A DNA stretch of 64,000 bases from Mycoplasma sp. CAG:877. GTDB lineage: Bacteria; Bacillota_I; Bacilli_A; RF39; UBA660. Positions 9,194-17,860 of this stretch are shown here, one piece after another; the stretch's first letter is position 1; each line of letters opens with the position of its first letter. The notes under the pieces were generated by a model, which saw only the letters and a program-made list of their open reading frames with translations, searched no databases and had not been told where the DNA came from. The position numbers were made by a program, and so were the translations under genes. Where the stretch lies: the NCBI GenBank assembly GCA_000433455.1, contig HF992498.1, positions 48,752 to 112,751 on the forward strand, written 5' to 3'.

Positions 9194-10771
9194 TTATTTA
9201 GAACCATTACTTGAACCAAATCCATCTATAGAACCAGTTTTAACTAAAGATTTATAACTCTCACTAACATCACTTTTACTTGAACTTGACTTAATTTCTT
9301 CTAAAACTCTACTTTGCCAATTACCACGATGTATAACTCTTTTACATTGTTTACTATCAATTAATTCTCTCTTAGTTAATTGAGATAATCTATGAAAATC
9401 ACTAAAATCCATAATATAAATAGCATCTCCCATAGATACACGCCCTGTATTAACATTATCAAAATATTTTTCTAAAACTACACATCCATTAGAATGAACA
9501 TACGCTATATACCCCTCAAAAGTTCCTAAACCCTGAAGTGTACAAAAAGGATCTTGTGACTCATGAAATGACTTCTTTTCTAAATAGATATTCATTAAAT
9601 GTTCTCGGTACTTTTCCTTTTCCTCTTCACTCATTCCTATAGTTCTCTTAGAAACATTTACTGTAAAAGCCTCATCTAACCCTCTACTGTCAGGAATAAG
9701 TTCCCAATTAGCCGATAAATCATTCAAATAACTACTCATAAACTCTTCTACTTCACTAGGTGTCATAGTAGAAAAATCAACTGACTTAAGTGTTACAGTT
9801 TTTAACTCTGGATTACTAATTAATAACTTCTTATATCTATCCAATAATATTTTCTGTGTAACAATATATCCTTCTTGATCAGGAATACTATCAAAAATAG
9901 ACTTATATTTTCCAACAGATACCTCTAAATCACTATTAATATCATCACCTAACTCATAAAAATAATTAGAAACATAATATAAATATTTTTGTTTAAGACT
10001 TCCATCAACCATCTCTGCACATTCTAAATATTTATGAGCAACATAAAGTTCAAACTTACTAAACTCCTCTTTCGATAAAGCTGTTAACTCTATTGGATTT
10101 TGATGTAAAAAATTCATAACTTCCGAAAAATTATCAACAATATACATAAATAAATCAGCACATGCATTAGCATACTTCTTAGGATTCAACTCCTCATCTG
10201 CCATACTAAAAATATCATCAAGACTCATAGTTGAACCAGAACTTTTCTTAACTGTTTCCTCCAATTTTACTCTATTATTATTGGTAAGTACTATCATCCC
10301 AATTAAACTCTTCATTCTCTGAGCAATCTTTTTAAACTCAAAAGCCCTTACATAACTTTGATACAATACTGGAAACTCTCTAGCTAATTTTTTATCTGTA
10401 TATACTTTTCTTAATAAAGCAATTTTCTCTCTGAAATCAGAACTTTCAGTAAAAAAATCTCCTACTTCTCCAGATGATAAACTCATATTAAGACTATAAA
10501 AGATAGTTGAACAAATAGCTTCTTTCGAAAAACATAATTGTTTATTAACACTATCACCATCTTGTATAATATTTAGTGTTTGAAATATTTCTACATCTGG
10601 ATAATATTCTACTTTACTCCTTAAAAACTCTATTAAATTTGCTAAACCTTTATCTAAAGAATCTTTTAATTCTTCGCTTTTACTACATAAATTTAAAATA
10701 TCACTAGCTAATAAAGAAACCGGTGCATCAACTGGTATACCTTTATTAATAATCTTCTCTACACTCTCCAC
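9194..10771 (-). CDS. Unknown cytoplasmic protein, tandem paralogue A
   Basis: No family recognised. The product is about 525 residues, has no signal peptide or membrane helix, and looks mainly helical. It is closely related along its length to the next protein (10842-12377): both carry NKGIP(V/I)DA near the N-terminus, KYLYYVSNYF in the middle, then LKSVDFSTM and LSANWE. Its C-terminal part has strands with GYIAYVHSNGCVVLEKYF. The chosen start is GTG at 10769-10771, after GGGAG. The open frame extends upstream to a TTG at 10822, but a TATAAT lies at 10808-10803, so that start would precede the transcript. Confidence 0.6.
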   Translation of the reverse strand: MESVEKIINKGIPVDAPVSLLASDILNLCSKSEELKDSLDKGLANLIEFLRSKVEYYPDVEIFQTLNIIQDGDSVNKQLCFSKEAICSTIFYSLNMSLSSGEVGDFFTESSDFREKIALLRKVYTDKKLAREFPVLYQSYVRAFEFKKIAQRMKSLIGMIVLTNNNRVKLEETVKKSSGSTMSLDDIFSMADEELNPKKYANACADLFMYIVDNFSEVMNFLHQNPIELTALSKEEFSKFELYVAHKYLECAEMVDGSLKQKYLYYVSNYFYELGDDINSDLEVSVGKYKSIFDSIPDQEGYIVTQKILLDRYKKLLISNPELKTVTLKSVDFSTMTPSEVEEFMSSYLNDLSANWELIPDSRGLDEAFTVNVSKRTIGMSEEEKEKYREHLMNIYLEKKSFHESQDPFCTLQGLGTFEGYIAYVHSNGCVVLEKYFDNVNTGRVSMGDAIYIMDFSDFHRLSQLTKRELIDSKQCKRVIHRGNWQSRVLEEIKSSSSKSDVSESYKSLVKTGSIDGFGSSNGSK

Positions 10772-10841
10772 TGTTTTTCTCCCATCTCTAAATAGTCCGT
10801 TAATTATACCATAATCAAGCAAAAAAGTAAATGATCAATAA

Positions 10842-12377
10842 TTAATTACTCGTAACTTTTCCTGTTTCAACTAGTTTTTTTCTACACTTAGAAACATCTA
10901 TATCGCCATCACTACCAATAATATTTTTTACTTTTTCTTGCCAATTACCAGCATGAATAATTCTATAACAAGAAGGATGATTAATAAGTTCTCTCTTAGA
11001 TAAGTGTGACAACTCATAAAAAACATTAAAATTCATAACATAAATAGCATTATCTTTAGCAAGTCTACCAGTAGAAACATTTTCAAAATACTTATCTAAA
11101 ATAACTTTCCCATTAGGATAAACATAAGCATAGTATCCATCAAATGTTTTTATTCCACGCAGTATTGAATATGGATCAGAAGACTCATATAAACTCTTTT
11201 TTTCTAAATAAAGATTAGCCAACTTCTCTTGTTGAGCCTTTTTCTCTTCTTCACTCAAATTAGAAGTTACCTTAGAAGCAACACCTGCAAAAGTACTTTC
11301 AAAACTTCCCTTAGGTATTATTTCCCAATTAGCCGATAATTCTTTTAAATAGCCATCCATAAACTCTTTTACTTCTTTTGGACTCATAGTTGAAAAATCA
11401 ACTGACTTAAGTCTAACTATCTTTAAACTTGGATTACTAATTAATACTTTCTTATACTTTTCTAATAATATTTTTGGAGTAACTGTAGTTACTTTTTTAT
11501 TTTCACTATCAACAACATCTATAGAAACATCACTACCAATATTATTACCAAGTTCCAAAAAGTAATTAGAAACATAATATAAGTACTTTTGTTTATCTTT
11601 TTCTGGTACCAAAGTAACATATCTTAAATATCTATTAGCAACATATAGTTCAAATCTCTTTTGCTCTTTATCACTAAATAATGTTAAGTCTATTGGATGT
11701 TCATGCATAAATGTAACTACTTCATCTATATGCATAGAAATAAATTCAAACAAATCGGCACATTTATTAGCAAACTTCCTAGGATTAACTTCAGAATTTG
11801 CTTTCTTTAAAAACTCATCAATCTGATCAGTATTTTCGAAACATTCTTCTAGCTTCTTTCTGGCCTCATATTTTTCCCTCCAAGTAGAAGTATAACCATT
11901 AATAACATGATTATAATGTTGTGCTAACTTTTTACAATTAACTAATTCCTTATATTTATTATACAAATTAGGAAACTCTCTTTCCAATTTTTTCTCAGAT
12001 GAAATATGTCTTAATTTCTTTATAGTATTTTCAAATATATTATCTTTATTAAATAAATCAAATAAATCTACTATTTCTATGCCTTGTAAATTAAGTTCTG
12101 TAACAATAGTAGCCGCTAAAGCCTCTACTGAATAACAAATCTTCTTAGTTAAACAATCTCTTCCTTGCACAACACTTAATGCCTGTACAATTCCAAACTC
12201 CGGACAATCTTCTATTTCACTCTTAAAATACAAATCAATTTCATCAATTACTTTTTTCAATGCTTTTATTGCTCTATCTTTATCATCACAAAGTTCTAAA
12301 AAATCAGTTGCAAACATAGTTATTTGAGCATCAATAGGAATTCCTTTATTAATTGTATCACTAACAATACTATTCAT
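10842..12377 (-). CDS. Unknown cytoplasmic protein, tandem paralogue B
   Basis: A 511-residue paralogue of the neighbouring 9194-10771 product, with the same order of conserved blocks: NKGIPIDA, a helical middle, KYLYYVSNYF, VTPKILLEKYKKVLISNP, LKSVDFSTM, LSANWEIIP, then GYYAYVYPNGKVILDKYF. No signal peptide or membrane segment is visible. GGGGG sits seven bases before the ATG at 12377 and a consensus promoter lies at 12431-12403. The two genes are separated by only 70 nt but each has its own promoter-like sequence, which suggests they can be expressed separately. Function unknown. Confidence 0.62.
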   Translation of the reverse strand: MNSIVSDTINKGIPIDAQITMFATDFLELCDDKDRAIKALKKVIDEIDLYFKSEIEDCPEFGIVQALSVVQGRDCLTKKICYSVEALAATIVTELNLQGIEIVDLFDLFNKDNIFENTIKKLRHISSEKKLEREFPNLYNKYKELVNCKKLAQHYNHVINGYTSTWREKYEARKKLEECFENTDQIDEFLKKANSEVNPRKFANKCADLFEFISMHIDEVVTFMHEHPIDLTLFSDKEQKRFELYVANRYLRYVTLVPEKDKQKYLYYVSNYFLELGNNIGSDVSIDVVDSENKKVTTVTPKILLEKYKKVLISNPSLKIVRLKSVDFSTMSPKEVKEFMDGYLKELSANWEIIPKGSFESTFAGVASKVTSNLSEEEKKAQQEKLANLYLEKKSLYESSDPYSILRGIKTFDGYYAYVYPNGKVILDKYFENVSTGRLAKDNAIYVMNFNVFYELSHLSKRELINHPSCYRIIHAGNWQEKVKNIIGSDGDIDVSKCRKKLVETGKVTSN

Positions 12378-12402
12378 AATAATCCCCCTTTACTAGTTGC
12401 AT

Positions 12403-12431
12403 ATTATACCATTAAACCATAACATAGTCAA
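12403..12431 (-). promoter_or_regulatory. Sigma-A promoter of the 10842-12377 gene
   Basis: TTGACT (12431-12426), 17 nt, TATAAT (12408-12403) on the minus strand, about 25 nt before the start codon. Confidence 0.85.
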
Positions 12432-12453
12432 AAAAAGAAAGGTTACCCTTTCT
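12430..12453 (-). terminator. Terminator of the flavodoxin gene
   Basis: AGAAAGG (12436-12442) pairs with CCTTTCT (12447-12453) around a four-base loop. The T-run that follows on the minus strand overlaps the next -35 element. Confidence 0.8.
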
Positions 12454-13072
12454 AATCTATATAATTAGTTAATGTTTTCTTCTCCATCTTTGGAAACTCT
12501 ATACCATTCTTCTTACCTAACTCAATACACTTTAATAACCAGGCCATATTATTACCAAGAACCCTCATAGTTTGTAATCCCTCTAAATCTTTTTCGGCAT
12601 CCAAAGCATTAAAACCAAATACTCCATTCCAATAATTGCTTGAAACAATAGGCATACAAGAATAAGTAAAATATTTATTTAGTCTATCAAAAGCACCAAT
12701 CGTACCGGCTCTTCTACAACAAGCAACTCCTGCTGCTACCTTTCCTTTAAATAAATTACCTTTACCATAAAAAACTCTATCCATAAAAGAATTCATACTA
12801 CCATTTACTCCCGCAAAATGAACTGGTGCTCCAAAGACAAAGCCATCAGCATTATCAACCTTTTCTAAAAATTCATTAACTACATCATTATAAATACACC
12901 TTTTACTTTTAAAACACTTACTACAACCAATACATCCAGCTATAGGACTAATCCCTATCCAAAACATTTCTGTTTCAATTCCGTTTTCTCTAAGAGCCTT
13001 ATCAACTTCTTCTAATGCTCTATTCGTAGTACCATTTTTATTAGGACTACCATTAACTAATAATACTCTCAT
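12452..13072 (-). CDS. Flavodoxin-fold NAD(P)H-dependent FMN reductase
   Basis: A flavodoxin-like oxidoreductase of the iron-sulfur flavoprotein/WrbA-like group. It begins MRVLLVNGSPNKNGTTNRA, the phosphate-binding loop for FMN. Residues 50-65 hold CIGCSKCFKSKRC, the cysteine cluster seen in iron-sulfur flavoproteins, followed by GFVFGAPVHFAGVNGSM. Length is 206 residues. The upstream gene ends GGGTGA, and this GGTGAT also serves as the Shine-Dalgarno for the ATG at 13072. A GTG at 13081 overlapping that stop is possible but has no ribosome site. It forms a two-gene operon with the DUF5662 gene. Confidence 0.82.
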   Translation of the reverse strand: MRVLLVNGSPNKNGTTNRALEEVDKALRENGIETEMFWIGISPIAGCIGCSKCFKSKRCIYNDVVNEFLEKVDNADGFVFGAPVHFAGVNGSMNSFMDRVFYGKGNLFKGKVAAGVACCRRAGTIGAFDRLNKYFTYSCMPIVSSNYWNGVFGFNALDAEKDLEGLQTMRVLGNNMAWLLKCIELGKKNGIEFPKMEKKTLTNYID

Positions 13073-13077
13073 CTCAA

Positions 13078-13647
13078 TCACCCAATATATTTTTTATATA
13101 AATCTTTCAAATTTTTACTATTAATAACTTTATTAACACCATAGTTACTAACATCTGTATAAACCTTAGTTAATAAAAAATCTAATTTCGGATTAATTTT
13201 TGCTTTTTCTCTTTTTCTCATCCAATAATTAAGTTGATATTCCTTAGTCCAATGTCTTCCTTTATAAGTCATTCCTGCTGCTAAAGAATCACAAACCATC
13301 TCGGCAAAATACTTATATGGCATAACTGGAGTTGCATCAGTAGTAGCATAATCATACCAATATTCATAATGATGTTTATTTCTACCTTTATGATGTAACC
13401 AAGCATCAGAATAACCATTAACTTTTTTACAAGTAAGAATTGGACTGAAGTCCTTCGAAAAATACCTAGCTCCTTCTAAAAACTCAGTAAAAGAATACTT
13501 AGATAGATCATGTACTAATCCTCTCCAAGGAATACCTGCTCTAACACACAAACAAAATACTTTAAATCTATGCCTATTAACTACATGCAAATGTCCAAAA
13601 TACTTACTTATCGTTATCTTATACTCTTCTTTTTTTACCTTTGTCAT
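13078..13647 (-). CDS. DUF5662 family protein
   Basis: A 189-residue protein that I match to DUF5662, which has no known function. Conserved features are HDLSKYS near residue 46, YARYF-like GARYFSKDF, HHKGRNKHHYEYW and MPYKYFAEMVCDSLAAG. The His/Asp-rich pattern recalls HD-type metal-dependent hydrolases, but that is an inference. GGTGG precedes the ATG, and the gene overlaps the flavodoxin gene region by a few bases, which implies coupling. Confidence 0.72.
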   Translation of the reverse strand: MTKVKKEEYKITISKYFGHLHVVNRHRFKVFCLCVRAGIPWRGLVHDLSKYSFTEFLEGARYFSKDFSPILTCKKVNGYSDAWLHHKGRNKHHYEYWYDYATTDATPVMPYKYFAEMVCDSLAAGMTYKGRHWTKEYQLNYWMRKREKAKINPKLDFLLTKVYTDVSNYGVNKVINSKNLKDLYKKYIG

Positions 13648-13708
13648 ATACTACCACCTTCTAAAGTATAACATAGAGCTAGAAAAAACAAAAATTTTTT
13701 CAAGATAA

Positions 13709-15169
13709 TTATCCAATTCCACCACAACTAACCTCATCAGTACTACCATTACCAGTACTAAGATTATAAATGTATTCCTTACAGTTTTCTGTATCTTCAA
13801 CTAGATGAAATTGAAAAAACAATTCTCCATTATTTTCTATCATAAAATTAAGTTTACCTAAACCAGTATCATCACCAAAATCAAATATAACTTTACCACT
13901 CATATTTACTAATACAATTCTATTCTCTTTATTAACTAATACATAATTACCATTAGTAACTCCATATACATTATTATATTTTTTATCAACTACTATCTTT
14001 CCATCTAAATCATATATAACTCCATTTAATCCATACTCAACACTAGCATATAAATAATCTCCTACTTTACTAATATTCGAATAATTAAATGGTATAACTT
14101 CTTTTCCACTAGTATAATCAATCACACCATATCTTTGACCCTTATAAACAATAATTAAATTATTTCTAACTGGAATAACTACTTCCATTGGTCCAGCAGT
14201 ACCATTATTACTACCATTAGAAAATCCATCATAACTAGCTGCTACTACTACTTTTCCTGTATTTAAATTATATATTCCCCACTTATTATCTATAAGTACA
14301 GCCAAATACCTAGTATCATAATTATCTTTATTTTTAAAAGGTAAAACTGCCTTATATGAAACATTTTCTAATATTTTCTTATTAGTAACATAATTTTTTA
14401 ATTGCATATAATAATCACTAGTTTGATATAAAACATATTGTGTATTTTCAAACAAAGTAGCATTCTGATAAATTCTACCACAATCAACTACATATATATC
14501 ATAATCTTTAATATTAGTTGGCTTAGTAAGAGTAGCTTTTCCTGTACTCTTATTAATATAAACATTAATTTTAGTATTATCCTCAACTATCTCAGTAGGT
14601 TCATTAACTTGTCTCTTCTCTCCATAAGAATATTTAGTCCTCTTGCCATTCAAAGAACAATCACTTAAATAGACTTTTCCATCATCATAAATCTCATGTA
14701 TAGAGCAACTAATATCGTCATCTACTTTTATCAATTTTAAAGCCTCGTCATAACTCAACAAAGTATTATTTTTTTTATAATAATCAGAAATAACCTTTTC
14801 AACTTTTTCCCCATAATTTTCAATTTTCTTTTTCTTTTCTTTATCACTTAACTCATTCTGATTATAAACATCATCTTTAATTTTTTCTTTATCCTTATTC
14901 TTTTTAATATCTAAACATAACCAAAACAAAAGAAGTAAAGCTATTAAACAACTTAAAATAATAATTATTTTCTTCTTACGTTTATTTTTATTATTTTTAT
15001 CAGCATCCACCTCTTGATCATTAATTATAGCTTCTTCCTCTAATACTTTATCATCACCAACTAGAGTACTATCATCAACTATATCTTCATTAACGCTTTC
15101 AAGTTTCTCATCTGATATATCAGTAATAGTATCAATTTCTTTAGTTTTTTCTAAATCATCTTTATCCAT
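13709..15169 (-). CDS. Membrane-anchored WG-repeat protein
   Basis: A 486-residue protein: an acidic cytoplasmic N-terminus (residues 1-60), a basic stop (NKRKKK), one membrane helix (about 64-84), then an extracellular part. The last 250 residues contain WG-type beta repeats: LIDNKWGIYNLNTGKVV, YGVIDYTSGKEVIPF and GVIYDLDGKIVVDKKY. Such repeats usually form a propeller-like domain in surface proteins. GGTGAG lies before the ATG at 15169. The open frame extends 13 codons upstream but without a ribosome site. Its function is unknown. Confidence 0.75.
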   Translation of the reverse strand: MDKDDLEKTKEIDTITDISDEKLESVNEDIVDDSTLVGDDKVLEEEAIINDQEVDADKNNKNKRKKKIIIILSCLIALLLLFWLCLDIKKNKDKEKIKDDVYNQNELSDKEKKKKIENYGEKVEKVISDYYKKNNTLLSYDEALKLIKVDDDISCSIHEIYDDGKVYLSDCSLNGKRTKYSYGEKRQVNEPTEIVEDNTKINVYINKSTGKATLTKPTNIKDYDIYVVDCGRIYQNATLFENTQYVLYQTSDYYMQLKNYVTNKKILENVSYKAVLPFKNKDNYDTRYLAVLIDNKWGIYNLNTGKVVVAASYDGFSNGSNNGTAGPMEVVIPVRNNLIIVYKGQRYGVIDYTSGKEVIPFNYSNISKVGDYLYASVEYGLNGVIYDLDGKIVVDKKYNNVYGVTNGNYVLVNKENRIVLVNMSGKVIFDFGDDTGLGKLNFMIENNGELFFQFHLVEDTENCKEYIYNLSTGNGSTDEVSCGGIG

Positions 15170-15220
15170 ACACTCACCTCTATACTTAAAGTATAACAAG
15201 ACAATCAATACTTTTCCAAT

Positions 15221-15244
15221 AAAAAAATGTAGAAATATCTACAT
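15221..15244 (-). terminator. cotJBC terminator
   Basis: ATGTAGA (15227-15233) pairs with TCTACAT (15238-15244), followed on the minus strand by seven T. Confidence 0.85.
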
Positions 15245-15245
15245 T

Positions 15246-15911
15246 TTACATTAACTGCCCATACTGATTAAAATACTGATTACTACTCATATTACCATTC
15301 ATTATGTTAGCTGTATTAGTATTAGTACTATTATTCATGTTATTAGTACTATTATTATTCATGCTCTTCTCATAGTAATCAAATAACTCTTTAAATCTTG
15401 CATAATGAACAATTTCTCTTTGTCTTAGCCATAACAATGGTCCTATAACATCTGGATCATTCGTTAAATCTATCAAATTTTCATAAACCGCCCTTGCCTT
15501 TTGTTCAGCAGCCATATCTTCTGATAAATCAGCAAGTGGATCTCCAGTAGATGCAAAGTATCCTACTGTAAACGGAACACCATTCGCATCTGTTGGATAT
15601 AATGAATGAGCATGTTCTGCATAATGGGTATCAAGTCCTGCTTCTTTTATCTCCGCAAGAGTAGCATCCTTCATTAATTGATAAATCATTGTAGAAATCA
15701 TCTCTACATGAGCTAACTCTTCTGTTCCTATATCAGTAAGCAAAGCTTTTCCTCTCTCATCTGGCATTGTAAATCTTTGATTCAAATAACGAAGAGCAGC
15801 TGCCAATTCACCATTCGCACCACCATATTGTGTAACCAAATACTTTGCCATTCTTAAATCTTTTTTCTTAATATCAATTGGATATTGTAATCTCTTATTA
15901 TAACTAAACAT
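15246..15911 (-). CDS. cotJC: Spore coat protein CotJC, manganese-catalase fold
   Basis: A di-manganese catalase-family protein of the spore coat. The ferritin-like core has the metal-binding helices GTEELAHVEM and AAEQKARAVYE with WLRQREIVHYARF. The Gly/Asn-rich tail (NNNSTNNMNNST) is typical of coat proteins. Start at ATG 15911: GGAGG lies 10 nt upstream inside cotJB, whose reading frame ends 8 nt into this gene. That overlap supports coupled translation of CotJB and CotJC, which interact in Bacillus. Length is 221 residues. Confidence 0.92.
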   Translation of the reverse strand: MFSYNKRLQYPIDIKKKDLRMAKYLVTQYGGANGELAAALRYLNQRFTMPDERGKALLTDIGTEELAHVEMISTMIYQLMKDATLAEIKEAGLDTHYAEHAHSLYPTDANGVPFTVGYFASTGDPLADLSEDMAAEQKARAVYENLIDLTNDPDVIGPLLWLRQREIVHYARFKELFDYYEKSMNNNSTNNMNNSTNTNTANIMNGNMSSNQYFNQYGQLM

Positions 15912-16341
15912 TATTAATATCCTCCCATGGCCAAGGACCATTAATCCATTTAAATGGACCATTCTCTAAACTATTACTAACAATATTTAATGGACCAAAC
16001 TTAACTTCATATTGTGAAATTAATTCATTTGCTGACTTTCTATAATCATTAAATAAAGTTAACATAGACTCATCATTTGGATATAAATCTAAATATAAAT
16101 TAAGATCATGTGCCGCAAAAGATATTCTTCCTATCTCTAATAGCATCTTCTCTTTCTCAGTATTTCCAGATAATTGAGCCGGTCTATAATTTTTATACTG
16201 ACTATATAGATTAGTAAACATATTACCATTATTGTAACCATCACTAGGTGAAAATAAAGAACTATTTCTATTAAAACTACGCATAGAATTCATTCTCATC
16301 TTTTGATACATAGTATCATTTAAATAATCATAGTTATACAT
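15904..16341 (-). CDS. cotJB: Spore coat protein CotJB
   Basis: A 145-residue protein with the CotJB domain at residues 60-140: KMLLEIGRISFAAHDLNLYL, then LYPNDESML and the Trp/Pro-rich end FKWINGPWPWE. The first 60 residues are Asn/Tyr/Met-rich and longer than in most CotJB proteins. AAAGGAG precedes the ATG. CotJA, which heads this operon in Bacillus, is missing here. It overlaps cotJC. Expected to be made in the mother cell during sporulation; CATAAATT 20-27 bases before the Shine-Dalgarno could be a sigma-E-like -10, but I would not rely on it. Confidence 0.88.
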   Translation of the reverse strand: MYNYDYLNDTMYQKMRMNSMRSFNRNSSLFSPSDGYNNGNMFTNLYSQYKNYRPAQLSGNTEKEKMLLEIGRISFAAHDLNLYLDLYPNDESMLTLFNDYRKSANELISQYEVKFGPLNIVSNSLENGPFKWINGPWPWEDINNV

Positions 16342-16484
16342 AATATCTCCTTTCTCTTTAATTTATGATTAACTAGGTATTAATGTATAGATAAATACCC
16401 AAATTATGAAAAAAGGAATAATTAATAAAAAAGCCTTGCTTTTTTTCTATATCTATAATAAAATAAAGAAGTCAAATGTGACAT

Positions 16485-16561
16485 GGCGCCGTTGGTGAAG
16501 TGGTTAACACGCTAGTTTGTGGCACTAGTACGCAAGGGTTCGATTCCCTTACGACGCCCCA
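16485..16561 (+). tRNA. tRNA-His (GTG)
   Basis: A complete cloverleaf with anticodon GTG at 16519-16521 in loop TTGTGGC, a CTAGT/ACTAG anticodon stem, and AAGGG/CCCTT closing TTCGATT in the T arm. It has the extra 5' G (16485) that pairs with C73, the identity element of tRNA-His. CCA is encoded (16559-16561). The acceptor stem has one C-A mismatch (fourth pair). Confidence 0.95.
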
Positions 16562-16576
16562 TATTTTAAAATAAAA

Positions 16577-16601
16577 GCTAATCAAAACGATTAGTTTTTT
16601 T
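16577..16601 (+). terminator. tRNA-His terminator
   Basis: CTAATC-AAAAC-GATTAG followed by seven T, 16 nt after the tRNA. A weaker AAGAG/CTCTT hairpin with T-run follows at about 16669-16689. Confidence 0.8.
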
Positions 16602-16770
16602 GTTATATAAAATACTACTTTAATTAAAAGACTGTAGAGAACATCACTTAGTAGAAAAATTTAAAAGGAAGAGTTTATCTCTTTTTTTGTTTTATATATT
16701 TTCAATTTAGGTATCCATTATTATCAATATTAACATCCATAAATATAATATATTGAAAGGAGATATATTT

Positions 16771-16914
16771 ATGATGTACGGATATCCAGCATACAATTAT
16801 AACGAATCCAATGGCACAAACTGGTTTTGGATTATAATTATTATTCTAATTATTTTCTTTGTTCTATTCTGGAACACAGGTAATGGTAACTCTAAAAACA
16901 ATTGTTGTCACTAA
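16771..16914 (+). CDS. Small YjcZ-like membrane peptide, possibly sporulation-related
   Basis: A 47-residue peptide, MMYGYPAYNYNESNGTNWFW at its start, then a single very hydrophobic helix (about residues 18-34) and a polar tail ending NCCH. The Gly/Tyr-rich head plus one helix resembles the small YjcZ/sporulation membrane peptides of Bacillota. GAAAGGAG lies eight bases before the ATG. Its position beside cotJB-cotJC fits a coat or sporulation role, which is inferred. It is followed by a bidirectional terminator shared with folD. Confidence 0.7.
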   Translation: MMYGYPAYNYNESNGTNWFWIIIIILIIFFVLFWNTGNGNSKNNCCH

Positions 16915-16943
16915 AAAAGGAGTACTATCTAAAGTACTCTTTT
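16911..16943. terminator. Bidirectional terminator, small peptide / folD
   Basis: GAGTACT (16920-16926) pairs with AGTACTC (16933-16939). There is an A-run on the left (T-run for folD) and TTTT on the right. Confidence 0.8.
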
Positions 16944-17777
16944 CTCTTGTCTTAACAAATAAGCTTTATAAGTATTATAACCAAGTTCTAAAACAGTCAT
17001 CTGTCCAACACCACCAGGTACAGGAGTAATATATGAACACTTTGAAGAAACCCCATCAAAATCTACATCCCCACATAAACTACCATCTTCTAATCTATTA
17101 ATTCCAACATCAACAACAACAACCCCATCCTTAACCATATCACTAGTAATTAATTTAGCCTTTCCAACAGCAACAACTAAAACATCTGCATTTTTAGTAA
17201 TATCTTTTAAATTCTTAGTCTTAGAATGACACAAAGTAACAGTCGCATCACTATTTATCATAACCTCAGCCATCGGTCTACCAACTAAATCACTTCTACC
17301 AACAATAGCAACATTTTTACCTGCAACATCAATATTATAATACTTTAATAATTCCATTACTCCAAGTGGTGTACAAGGTATTAAACAATTCTTTTTATGA
17401 ACAAGCATTCCCATATTAATATCGGTTAAACCATCGACATCTTTTAAAGGACTAATAGCATTTTGTATAATTCTAGAATTTAAATGTTTCGGAAGCGGCA
17501 TTTGTACTAAAATACCATCAACATTATTATCTCTATTAAGCTCATCAATAATCTTAAGAATCACTTCTTCTCTAACATCTTCTTCTAACTTTATATGATT
17601 AAAATTAAACCCCAAATTACTAGCCATCTTAGACTTTTGTTTAACATAAATATTACTAGCAGAATCATCTCCAACTTGAATAACCGTTAAACCCAAAGGT
17701 CTATCCAATTTTAAAACTTCATTCTTTAACTCTTCTAACTTAATACGTTTTACTTCTTTTCCATCTAATATTTGCAA
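16929..17777 (-). CDS. folD: FolD, methylenetetrahydrofolate dehydrogenase/cyclohydrolase
   Basis: The bifunctional enzyme interconverting 5,10-methylene- and 10-formyl-tetrahydrofolate in one-carbon metabolism. Motifs are YVKQKSK with the catalytic lysine, DGILVQMPLPKH, PCTPLGVMELL and the NADP-binding VGRSDLVGRPMAE, then PVPGGVGQMT near the end. Length is 282 residues, as usual. Start is TTG at 17775-17777, five bases after GAGGTGA. The frame runs open 22 codons upstream through a hydrophobic stretch that is not part of FolD and lacks a ribosome site. Confidence 0.95.
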   Translation of the reverse strand: MQILDGKEVKRIKLEELKNEVLKLDRPLGLTVIQVGDDSASNIYVKQKSKMASNLGFNFNHIKLEEDVREEVILKIIDELNRDNNVDGILVQMPLPKHLNSRIIQNAISPLKDVDGLTDINMGMLVHKKNCLIPCTPLGVMELLKYYNIDVAGKNVAIVGRSDLVGRPMAEVMINSDATVTLCHSKTKNLKDITKNADVLVVAVGKAKLITSDMVKDGVVVVDVGINRLEDGSLCGDVDFDGVSSKCSYITPVPGGVGQMTVLELGYNTYKAYLLRQEKRVL

Positions 17778-17825
17778 GGAAATCACCTCATAAGAATTAT
17801 AAGATAAAATTATCAATAAGTAAAT

Positions 17826-17855
17826 GAAAAAGACAAAGAACAACTTCTTTGTCTT
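17826..17855 (-). terminator. Terminator of the vWA protein gene
   Basis: An 11-bp stem AAGACAAAGAA/TTCTTTGTCTT around a CAAC loop, with T-rich sequence after it on the minus strand. Confidence 0.8.
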
Positions 17856-17860
17856 ATAAA

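Noticed and set aside
14438..14668. Frame on the plus strand opposite the WG-repeat gene
   Set aside because: Low-complexity reverse frame without a ribosome site. Similar shadow frames opposite the vWA, pheT and DUF2130 genes were dropped for the same reason.
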